Below are positions 1-6,074 of a DNA stretch of 6,074 nucleotides, one piece after another. A model generated the notes under the pieces. The model saw only the letters and a program-made list of their open reading frames with translations. It did no database searches and was not told the origin of the DNA. A program made the translations under genes and the position numbers. This stretch comes from Actinomycetota bacterium (GTDB lineage Bacteria > Actinomycetota > Humimicrobiia > Humimicrobiales > Humimicrobiaceae), in assembly GCA_023475715.1 (NCBI GenBank), contig JAMCVO010000521.1, forward strand, positions 1-6,074, in the 5' to 3' direction. How positions within the stretch are numbered: position 1 is the stretch's first letter; each line of letters begins with the position of its first letter.

Positions 1-1
1 A

Positions 2-1630
2 GGCGCACCAGTTGATCCAGAAGAAAAACATTTACATATTTTAAGCTTGCTCAATACTAGAATAGTTATTACGGAGAAAAAATATGTCAGTTATTTAAAA
101 AGAGTTGCCCCCAAACATGAGCTTATTGTTCTAGATAATGTATTACATAGAAAAGAAATATATTTTGATAATATTAATGCTCAAATTAAACCGAATAGTT
201 TAGCGTATATAATTTTTACTTCTGGATCAACTGGTGCGCCTAAAGGCGCTATGATTGAGCATAGCGGCATGTTGAACCATTTATATGCAAAAATACATGA
301 TCTCGGTTTAACAAAGGACGACAATGTTGCAGAAATAGCATCTCAAGTTTTTGATATTTCTGTATGGCAGTTTTTGGCTATTTTATTAGTTGGGGGCTCT
401 GTAACAGTATTTGATGACGAAACCATATCTTCGCCGGGAGGGTTTTTGTTACAAATCAATAAAGCCAAAGTAAGCGCGCTGGAATGCGTCCCTTCATATT
501 TAAAAGTTTTACTGGATTTTATTGAAGAAAAAAAATGCGCGGATAGTTTTAAAAGTTTACGGTGGCTGCTATCCACTGGCGAAGCCTTGCCTTCTCACTA
601 TTGTACCCGTTGGTTTAAGCATTTTCAAAATATTCCTATTGTGAATGCTTATGGACCAACAGAGTGTTCGGATGATGTTACCCATTTCATACTGCGTGAA
701 CCACCAAAACCTGATTGGAATTATATCCCTATTGGCTTGCCTATTATTAATACTAGATTATTGGTATTAGATAAAAATTTGAATTTTATACCAGAAAAAA
801 CAATTGGAGAGTTATATGTTGGTGGTATTGGTGTTGGCAGGGGATACTTAAATGATGTTGAAAAAACCAAATTAAGCTTTATTGAAGACCCATATTTATC
901 AGAAGAGGAAAGAACTAGGAAAAAAAATGATGGTCAAAATACTAAGATTTATAAAACTGGGGATTTTGTAAGATGGCTATCGGACGGTAATTTAGAATTT
1001 ATAGGTAGAGTTGACAATCAAGTTAAGATTAGAGGATTTAGGATTGAATTGGGTGAGATTGAATCAGTATTAAGTAGGTACAGTGGAATAAAGCAATGTG
1101 TTGTTGTGGTAGATGAGGGTGCGGAAAAAACAATAGTATCATATTATGTCGTAGACCAAATGCGCGCCGAAGAAAAAGTAATAGCGGTTGAGGATTTAAG
1201 GAGATACTTATCACAGCATTTACCTGATTATATGTTGCCTTCATATTTTGTTGAACTGAAAAATATCCCGTTAACTTTAAATGGAAAACTGGATTATAAA
1301 GCATTGCCCAAGCCAAATAGTGAAAATTTACATCTGAAAAATACTTATGTTGCTCCCAGGACTGATGAAGAAAATACATTGGTGAATATATGGCGTGAAA
1401 TTTTAAAAATAGATCGAGTGGGTGTATATGATAATTTTTTTAGTTTAGGGGGTGAATCATTAAAAGCAACCCAGGTTGTTTCACGAATTAACCAGTGTTT
1501 TAAAATAAACTTTCCAATTAGAATTATATTTGAAAAGTTAACAATTGATGAAATAGCGGCTTATATTCGTACAAATATTCAGCAGAATGATAAAAACAAT
1601 ATTAACGAGATTGTTGTGGAGGATTTTTAA
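2..1630 (+). CDS. NRPS, C-terminal part: adenylation domain (from ~motif A2) and thiolation domain; 5' end outside window
   Basis: This is the end of an NRPS protein that activates an amino acid as its adenylate and loads it on a phosphopantetheine arm. The frame is open to the window edge (first residues GAPVDPEE, remnant of motif A2), so the TTG at nt 47 is not a real start. Counting residues from nt 2, visible motifs are A3 TSGSTGAPKG (73-82), A4 FDISVW (117-122), A5 NAYGPTECSDD (215-225), A6 GELYVGGIGVGRGYL (269-283), A7 YKTGD (317-321), A8 GRVDNQVKIRGFRIELGE (335-352) and A10 NGKLDYKAL with catalytic Lys429. The T domain has LGGESL with the carrier Ser486 (nt 1457-1459). Aligned by eye to PheA, the pocket residues read D-I-W-E-L-T-A-D-D-K; I cannot assign a substrate safely. 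There is no E or TE domain after T. The protein ends in a tail rich in Asn, Asp and Glu that may dock with the next protein. The family assignment is certain; the substrate is unknown. Confidence 0.96.
   Translation, partial: GAPVDPEEKHLHILSLLNTRIVITEKKYVSYLKRVAPKHELIVLDNVLHRKEIYFDNINAQIKPNSLAYIIFTSGSTGAPKGAMIEHSGMLNHLYAKIHDLGLTKDDNVAEIASQVFDISVWQFLAILLVGGSVTVFDDETISSPGGFLLQINKAKVSALECVPSYLKVLLDFIEEKKCADSFKSLRWLLSTGEALPSHYCTRWFKHFQNIPIVNAYGPTECSDDVTHFILREPPKPDWNYIPIGLPIINTRLLVLDKNLNFIPEKTIGELYVGGIGVGRGYLNDVEKTKLSFIEDPYLSEEERTRKKNDGQNTKIYKTGDFVRWLSDGNLEFIGRVDNQVKIRGFRIELGEIESVLSRYSGIKQCVVVVDEGAEKTIVSYYVVDQMRAEEKVIAVEDLRRYLSQHLPDYMLPSYFVELKNIPLTLNGKLDYKALPKPNSENLHLKNTYVAPRTDEENTLVNIWREILKIDRVGVYDNFFSLGGESLKATQVVSRINQCFKINFPIRIIFEKLTIDEIAAYIRTNIQQNDKNNINEIVVEDF
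938..1488 (+). repeat. Paralogous module block, copy 1 (A-domain C-terminal subdomain plus T domain)
   Basis: From just before motif A7 to the T-domain helix after the carrier serine, this block is strongly similar in DNA and protein to nt 4324-4878 in the next gene. Shared stretches include LPKPNSENL, LKIDxVGxYDNFFSLGG, DGNLEFIGR and an identical 19-base run around TATATGATAATTTTTTTAG. It is a diverged duplication inside coding sequence, not a mobile repeat. Confidence 0.8.
1607..1627 (+). other. Putative C-terminal docking motif (EIVVEDF) of the upstream NRPS
   Basis: After the T domain, the first protein ends with a polar, probably unstructured linker (IQQNDKNN) followed by the short acidic-hydrophobic peptide EIVVEDF just before the stop codon. 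In known systems, TubC-type beta-hairpin docking domains bind a short linear motif at the extreme C-terminus of the upstream protein. The next protein begins with a domain resembling that receptor. The pairing is inferred from position and composition; the binding itself is not shown by sequence. Confidence 0.42.
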
Positions 1631-1632
1631 TG
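1618..1632 (+). promoter_or_regulatory. GGAGG ribosome binding site and TAATG stop/start overlap
   Basis: A strong Shine-Dalgarno sequence GGAGG lies at nt 1618-1622, seven bases before the ATG at 1630. The stop codon TAA (1628-1630) of the first gene shares its last A with this ATG. This fixes the start of the second NRPS gene and points to translational coupling, which would keep the two interacting proteins at similar levels. The Shine-Dalgarno lies within the last codons of the upstream gene (GTG GAG GAT), which encode part of its acidic tail. Confidence 0.88.
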
Positions 1633-1815
1633 CAAACAAAAAGAATAAATAGCCTAACTAACGATGAATTTATTCGTTTTTTGCAGGACGATGGTTTTAT
1701 TGTTAGAAACATAGCAACGGGATTACGTTGTATCTCGTTATTTGGAAAATCTTTAGCAGATAACGTCAAAGAAGAGATAAGAAAAAGAAAAAAAGATATC
1801 ATTACTATTTTATCG
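1630..1815 (+). other. N-terminal TubC-like (beta-hairpin) docking domain of the second NRPS
   Basis: The first ~62 residues precede the C domain and lack any NRPS catalytic motif. Their pattern fits the small TubC N-terminal docking family: a short helix (NDEFIRFLQDDGF), beta-hairpin-like segments (IVRNIATGLRCISL), then a charged helix (DNVKEEIRKRKKDIITIL). In this family the domain receives the C-terminal tail of the preceding synthetase, so the two proteins hand over the chain in the right order. The basic cluster RKRKK could complement the acidic tail of the protein encoded immediately upstream. The fold is assigned by eye, without a profile search. Confidence 0.72.
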
Positions 1816-4800
1816 AATAAAAACTTGCCGTTATCTTTTGCACAACAACGCTTGTGGTTTTTAGATAGATATGAAGATGAACCTAATGCAAATTATAGTA
1901 TGCCAACTGCTATAAGGTTACGCGGTGCTTTGCGTTTAGATGCATTAGAAAAAAGTTTTAATTTTCTTATTGAGAGGCACGAAATCCTAAGGACAATCTT
2001 TGTAGAAGAAAAGGGAGAGGCAAAGCAAATAGTCAAGCCTGCATATAAGATGAAATTGGGGGTTGAACAAATAAAAGAAGAGGAGATAAATACTGTTCTT
2101 TCTGAGGAGGTGCTTAAGCCATTTGATTTAAGCCAAGGACCTTTAATGAGAGTCAAGATGTATTGTGTCGGAAGAGAAGAACATGTGTTATTAATAGTGC
2201 AGCATCATATTATCACTGACGGTTGGTCAACGGGGGTTTTGTTAAGTGAATTGGTTGCGCTTTATAATTCTTATGTTGAAAAACTGGATCCACAATTACA
2301 TGAATTAAAATTGCAGTATGCGGATTTTGCAAATTGGCAAAGAAGGTGGTTACAAGGGGAGGTTTTGCAATCACAGATTCAATACTGGCAAAAGAAATTA
2401 GATGACTTTAACTTTTTAAACATACCAACGGATTATCAAAGACCTGGCGTGAAAACATATAAAGGAAAGTGGCACCAATTCCAATTTGGTGAAGAAAAAA
2501 CAAAAAAATGCAGAAAGATTTGCAATGAAACTGGCACAACATTGTTTATGTTATTACTGACGGTTTTTAAATTATTGCTTGCACGTTATAGTTGTCAAGA
2601 AGATGTTGTCATAGGTTCTCCAGTGGCAAATAGGACTTACAAAGAATTAGAAGGGATGTTGGGTTTTTTTGTTAATACATTACCCTTGCGCACAGATTTA
2701 TCTGGTAACCCTACTTTTCTTGAAGCATTAAAAAGAGTTAAACAAACATGCTTAGAGGCTTATGCACACCAGGATATACCTTTTGAAAAACTAGTTGAAG
2801 CACTAAATATAAATAGGGATGTTAGCAGATCCCCTATTTTTCAAGTATTGTTTGTATTGCAAAATATTTCGAATAACGAAACTTTGCGTATGAAAGATTT
2901 AAATGTTTCTGGCATAAAGTATGACTATGATATCGCGAAATATGATTTGACATTATATGCTAATGAAAGCGAAAACAATGTGCTATGCAATATTGAGTAT
3001 AATACTGATCTGTATAGTCTTGAGACTGTTGAAATAATGGAGAGTCATTTTTTAATACTTTTAGAAGAGGCATTAAATGCACCTACAAAGCTTATAGGAA
3101 AATACAATTTTTTAACCCAAGAAGAAAAAGATCGATTATTAATAGATTGGAATAACACCAAGGAGGCATACAGGGAAGATAAGACAATACACGAGCTATT
3201 TGAAGAGCAGGTAGGAAAAATACCCAATAGCATAGCTTTATCGTACGGGGATGAAAGAGTAACCTACAAAAGATTAAACGTTAGAGCGAACAGATTGGCG
3301 CACTATTTGAGAGATGAGTATCGCAAGATAACACAGCGAGAGTTAACAAGAGATACTTTAATTGGGCTATGTATTGATAGAAGTATTGAAATGATTGTTG
3401 GAATGTTAGCTATTTTGAAAGCTGGTGGAGCGTATTTACCAATAGACCCTGAGTATCCTGAGGAAAGGCTGAAATTTATGTTAGATGATGCTGGGCTGGG
3501 ATTGGTTCTAGTACAAAGATCGATACTTGAAAAACCATCTTTTGCTGCATTAACAAATTCTACGACTATTTTTTTAGATGTAGATAATATAAAGATAGAT
3601 GGGGCTGCGACAACTAATCCCAAGAATATAAATAAACCCAAAGATTTGGCATATGTGATATATACATCTGGATCCACCGGCAGACCCAAAGGAGTATTAA
3701 TTCAACATCAAGGTGTTTGTAATTTGGCACAATATGTTGGCAGAAGGTTTGGAATTTGTGTTGGTACTAAGGTTTTACAATTTGCATCGATAAGTTTTGA
3801 CGCTTCGGTTTATGAGTCCATGGGCAGCCTGTTGAATGGTGGCGATCTTCACGTGTTATCAAAAGAAGAATTACCTCCTTATAAAGAATTGTCAGTGGTT
3901 TTAGAGGAAAAAGCGATTGGAGTAGCGATGTTGCCACCCGCTATTCTTCAAGCCATGGAGCTTAGAATTTTACCAAATTTGAAAACAATAGTTTCCGGCG
4001 GTGATAAATGCACATTGGGTTTGATAGAAAAGTGGGGTAATGGAAGAAATTTTATTAATGCTTATGGCCCAACAGAAATAACGGTATGTTGCACGATGTC
4101 TAATTGTCGCTATGGGCAGAAGACAGTAACTATTGGCAAACCTATTTCCAATGTTCAGGTATATATTCTTGATCAATTTATGCGTCCTGTTCCTAAGCGT
4201 GTAAATGGTGAATTATATGTTGGAGGCGTTGGTTTAGCTAGAGGGTATTTGCATAGGCCTGAAATGACAGCTGAGCGATTTGTAAATAATCCATATACAA
4301 CAGAGGAAGATAAAGTAACAGGCAATACTAAATTATATAAGACTGGCGATATAGCTAGGTGGTTGGATGATGGTAATTTAGAATTTATAGGGCGGGCGGA
4401 TAATCAAGTTAAAGTAAGGGGATTTAGAATTGAGCTGGAAGAAATAGAGTTAGCACTATGCCGGTTTCCTGGTGTGAAACAATGCATTGTGCTGGTTACT
4501 GAGGATGTGGATAAAAGATTAATTGCTTATTACGTTGCTAACAAACTGCAGGCCGGCGAAAAAGTAAAAGCGTTGCGAACAGAAGATTTAAGGAAATATT
4601 TAGGCGGGCAATTGCCAGAGTATATGTTGCCATCTTATTTTATTGAGGTGGGCAATATTCCTTTGACCCCAAGCGGAAAGTTAAATAAAAGAGCGCTACC
4701 TAAGCCAAATAGCGAGAATTTAAGTTTAAAAAATATGTATGTAGTTCCCAAAACTGTTGAGGAAAAAATTTTGGCTAAGATATGGGCTGAAGTTTTAAAA

Positions 4801-5109
4801 ATAGATCAGGTAGGCCTATATGATAATTTTTTTAGCTTGGGTGGTGATTCGATTATGAGCATCCAAGTTATATCTCGAGCACGAGAATCAGGGTTATATG
4901 TAAAGCCGAAACAATTATTTTCAAATCCAACCATTGCAGGTTTGGCTGCGGAAGTTAAAAGATTATCTGCACAGCATCAAGCACAGATACAACAAGGCAC
5001 GGTCCAAGGGGAAGTATTATTAACACCAATACAGAGATGGTTTTTTGAACAAGATTTTACTGAAAAAAATCATTTTAATCAGGCATTTTTATTTAAAGTT
5101 ACTAAATAA
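1630..5109 (+). CDS. NRPS module: docking domain - condensation - adenylation - thiolation - truncated epimerization (ends at in-frame TAA)
   Basis: This 1159-residue elongation module joins the upstream chain to a second amino acid. Domains in order: TubC-like docking domain (about 8-62); C domain (about 66-500) with C1 SFAQQRLWFL (69-78), C2 RHEILRT (116-122), C3 HHIITDGWS with catalytic His193, C5 LGFFVNTLPLR (344-354) and C7 RDVSRSPIFQVLF (396-408); A domain (about 515-1025) with A2 LKAGGAYLPIDP (596-607), A3 TSGSTGRPKG (679-688), A4 FDASVY (723-728), A5 NAYGPTE (810-816), A7 YKTGD (903-907) and A10 Lys1017; T domain with GGDSI, carrier Ser1074. The C domain fits the LCL class, which matches the absence of an E domain upstream. 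Pocket residues by eye are D-A-Y-M-V-G-A-V-C-K, suggesting a hydrophobic or aromatic substrate, weakly. Residues 1132-1138 (TPIQRWF) are E-domain motif E1, but the frame stops 21 residues later, inside the E domain. The same frame continues as E domain after the TAA, so this gene is probably the front part of an interrupted longer gene. Confidence 0.95.
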   Translation: MQTKRINSLTNDEFIRFLQDDGFIVRNIATGLRCISLFGKSLADNVKEEIRKRKKDIITILSNKNLPLSFAQQRLWFLDRYEDEPNANYSMPTAIRLRGALRLDALEKSFNFLIERHEILRTIFVEEKGEAKQIVKPAYKMKLGVEQIKEEEINTVLSEEVLKPFDLSQGPLMRVKMYCVGREEHVLLIVQHHIITDGWSTGVLLSELVALYNSYVEKLDPQLHELKLQYADFANWQRRWLQGEVLQSQIQYWQKKLDDFNFLNIPTDYQRPGVKTYKGKWHQFQFGEEKTKKCRKICNETGTTLFMLLLTVFKLLLARYSCQEDVVIGSPVANRTYKELEGMLGFFVNTLPLRTDLSGNPTFLEALKRVKQTCLEAYAHQDIPFEKLVEALNINRDVSRSPIFQVLFVLQNISNNETLRMKDLNVSGIKYDYDIAKYDLTLYANESENNVLCNIEYNTDLYSLETVEIMESHFLILLEEALNAPTKLIGKYNFLTQEEKDRLLIDWNNTKEAYREDKTIHELFEEQVGKIPNSIALSYGDERVTYKRLNVRANRLAHYLRDEYRKITQRELTRDTLIGLCIDRSIEMIVGMLAILKAGGAYLPIDPEYPEERLKFMLDDAGLGLVLVQRSILEKPSFAALTNSTTIFLDVDNIKIDGAATTNPKNINKPKDLAYVIYTSGSTGRPKGVLIQHQGVCNLAQYVGRRFGICVGTKVLQFASISFDASVYESMGSLLNGGDLHVLSKEELPPYKELSVVLEEKAIGVAMLPPAILQAMELRILPNLKTIVSGGDKCTLGLIEKWGNGRNFINAYGPTEITVCCTMSNCRYGQKTVTIGKPISNVQVYILDQFMRPVPKRVNGELYVGGVGLARGYLHRPEMTAERFVNNPYTTEEDKVTGNTKLYKTGDIARWLDDGNLEFIGRADNQVKVRGFRIELEEIELALCRFPGVKQCIVLVTEDVDKRLIAYYVANKLQAGEKVKALRTEDLRKYLGGQLPEYMLPSYFIEVGNIPLTPSGKLNKRALPKPNSENLSLKNMYVVPKTVEEKILAKIWAEVLKIDQVGLYDNFFSLGGDSIMSIQVISRARESGLYVKPKQLFSNPTIAGLAAEVKRLSAQHQAQIQQGTVQGEVLLTPIQRWFFEQDFTEKNHFNQAFLFKVTK
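4324..4878 (+). repeat. Paralogous module block, copy 2 (A-domain C-terminal subdomain plus T domain)
   Basis: This is the counterpart of nt 938-1488. The A7, A8, A9, A10 and T-domain segments match the first copy closely, and the linker after A10 (ALPKPNSENL) is identical for ten residues. Similarity falls off in the substrate-binding core upstream, around A4-A5, and after the T domain, where copy 2 leads into an E domain while copy 1 leads to the protein end. The T-domain motif differs in a meaningful way: GGDSI here, GGESL in copy 1. Confidence 0.8.
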
Positions 5110-6074
5110 TCCGATATAGAACAGTTAATTGTAATATTTAAAAAGCTAACAGAGAGGCATGATAGCTTAAGGTTGCGTTTTCAATGCGATGTTAGGGGGC
5201 AGTGGAAACAGTATTATGCAGAAGAAACCCAGGAAATGAGTATAAAGATTTTAGAGATAGATGTTTCGAAAGAAACTATAGACAACCAAAAGGAAATCAT
5301 CAAAGAAAGAAGTAGTGAAATACAACGGAGCTTAAATATTGCTGTTGGCCAGGTTATAGGTATCGGATTATTTACAGGAGTTATAGATGGATACCAAAGG
5401 TTATTAATAGCGGTTCATCATTTGATAATAGATGGAATATCATGGCGTGTTCTGCTTGATGATTTTTTAAGTTTATATGAACAAATTTCTACAGGAGTCG
5501 GGGTCAGATTATTGCCGAAGACAAGCTCATATAAGCAATGGGGGGATGCATTATTAAATTATACGAAAAGCGAAAGGGTACAGAAGCATTGGGATTATTG
5601 GTTAAAGGTTGGGGAACGCGCAAGTCTTTTGCCAGTTGATACAATAGTTGAATCGATAACAGTAAATGACATGGTGAATTATATTGTAGGTTTGTCAAAG
5701 GATGAGACGACATTTTTATTGAATAAAGTTCCGCAAGCATATAACACACAAATTAATGATATTTTATTGTCAGCTTTAACGTTGACATTTCAATGGTGGA
5801 CTGGGTGCAGCGATTTATTATTACATTTAGAGGGTCACGGAAGAGAGGATTGCGTGGAAGGGGTGGATGTGTCACAAACTATTGGCTGGTTTACAAGTCT
5901 TTTTCCAGTGCATATCCACCTACCAAAACAATTATCCCAGAATGGATGCTTGTCAGAGGTAATCAAGAGTGTAAAAGAGCAATTAAGGATGGTGCCAGAT
6001 AAAGGCTTAAGCTATGGTGTATTAAGGTATCTAAGTAATGATATTCGCGCACCCAGTCCACCATTGAAATGTCA
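5110..6074 (+). pseudogene. Rest of the epimerization domain, in frame after TAA; 3' end outside window
   Basis: After the TAA at 5107-5109 the identical frame runs open for 321 codons to the window edge and reads as an NRPS epimerization domain, which interconverts the L and D forms of the T-bound aminoacyl or peptidyl residue. Motifs: E2 HHLIIDGISWR (nt 5416-5448), E3-like DILLSAL (5758-5778), E4 EGHGRE (5830-5847), E5 TIGWFTSLFPV (5878-5910) and E6 PDKGLSYG (5995-6018). E7 lies beyond the window. Both catalytic positions known in the family, the second His of HHxxxDG and the Glu of EGHGRE, are kept. Motif E1 is encoded just before the stop. I see no credible separate start: the first in-frame ATG (5236) comes after the N-terminal part of the domain and has no properly spaced Shine-Dalgarno. 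Apart from the single stop there is no other damage, so this is a very recent nonsense mutation, a sequence error, or a readthrough product. Downstream modules may follow in the same frame. Confidence 0.85.

Noticed and set aside
47..49. TTG as start codon of the first gene
   Set aside because: The frame is open upstream to nt 2 and encodes the end of adenylation motif A2; no ribosome binding site precedes this TTG, and a start here would remove the first part of the A domain.
920..927. Homopolymer runs (A8 at 528-535 and 920-927, T7 at 1435-1441, 2664-2670 and 4827-4833) as slippage or frameshift sites
   Set aside because: The conserved protein motifs continue in the same frame across every run, so there is no sign of a shift, and such runs are expected in AT-rich coding DNA.
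3303..3689. 128-codon open frame on the minus strand
   Set aside because: It lies antisense to the conserved A1-A3 part of the A domain, shows no recognisable family, and arises from the codon bias of the sense gene. The same applies to the minus-strand frame at 1038-1379 and the shorter ones.
5100..5150. Frameshift as the cause of the interruption
   Set aside because: The reading frame is the same on both sides of the TAA, and the other two forward frames hit stops within about 40 bases, so a substitution explains it better than an indel.
5236..5238. ATG as an independent start for a stand-alone epimerization protein
   Set aside because: It lies well inside the domain, after E1 and the conserved HDSLRLRF segment, and the only purine-rich stretch touches the ATG directly, with no usable spacing.
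5793..6002. 69-codon open frame on the plus strand in another frame
   Set aside because: It overlaps the E4-E6 motifs of the epimerization domain, which are in the correct frame here, and its translation is low-complexity and basic, with no family resemblance.

Overview
The window is one continuous piece of a nonribosomal peptide synthetase (NRPS) assembly line, all on the + strand and entirely coding in character. The DNA is AT-rich, with TTA Leu, AGA/AGG Arg and A/T-ending codons prevailing, and a GGAGG ribosome binding site precedes the only internal gene start, so this is a bacterium with low GC content. The wording of the adenylation domains, including an extra charged stretch between motifs A1 and A2, reminds me of NRPSs from AT-rich, host-associated Gammaproteobacteria such as the Legionellales. 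That is an impression only, and the host cannot be fixed from this window.

Layout: (1) nt 2-1630 is the 3' part of an NRPS gene, open at its 5' end, giving an adenylation (A) domain from about motif A2 onward and a thiolation (T/PCP) domain. It ends in a short acidic-hydrophobic tail. (2) The next gene starts at nt 1630 in a one-base TAATG overlap. It encodes an N-terminal TubC-type docking domain, a condensation (C) domain, a complete A domain, a T domain and the first ~30 residues of an epimerization (E) domain, and is then cut by a TAA at nt 5107-5109. (3) From nt 5110 to the window end the same frame stays open for 321 codons and encodes the rest of an E domain with its characteristic motifs, continuing past the window edge.

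Inferred assembly logic: protein 1 loads and carries an amino acid (or growing peptide). Its C-terminal tail docks onto the N-terminal domain of protein 2. The C domain of protein 2 joins that chain to a second, probably hydrophobic, amino acid on its own T domain, and the E domain would convert that residue to the D form before the next module. The one irregular point is the in-frame TAA between the T domain and nearly all of the E domain. It may be a true nonsense mutation, a recent decay event or a sequence error. Everything around it still looks selected for E-domain function.

The A domain C-terminal subdomains plus T domains of the two modules are close relatives of each other, whereas their substrate-binding cores differ, so the two modules look like mosaic duplicates. 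I see no RNA genes, mobile elements, CRISPR arrays, promoters or terminators, and no non-coding stretch longer than a few bases.
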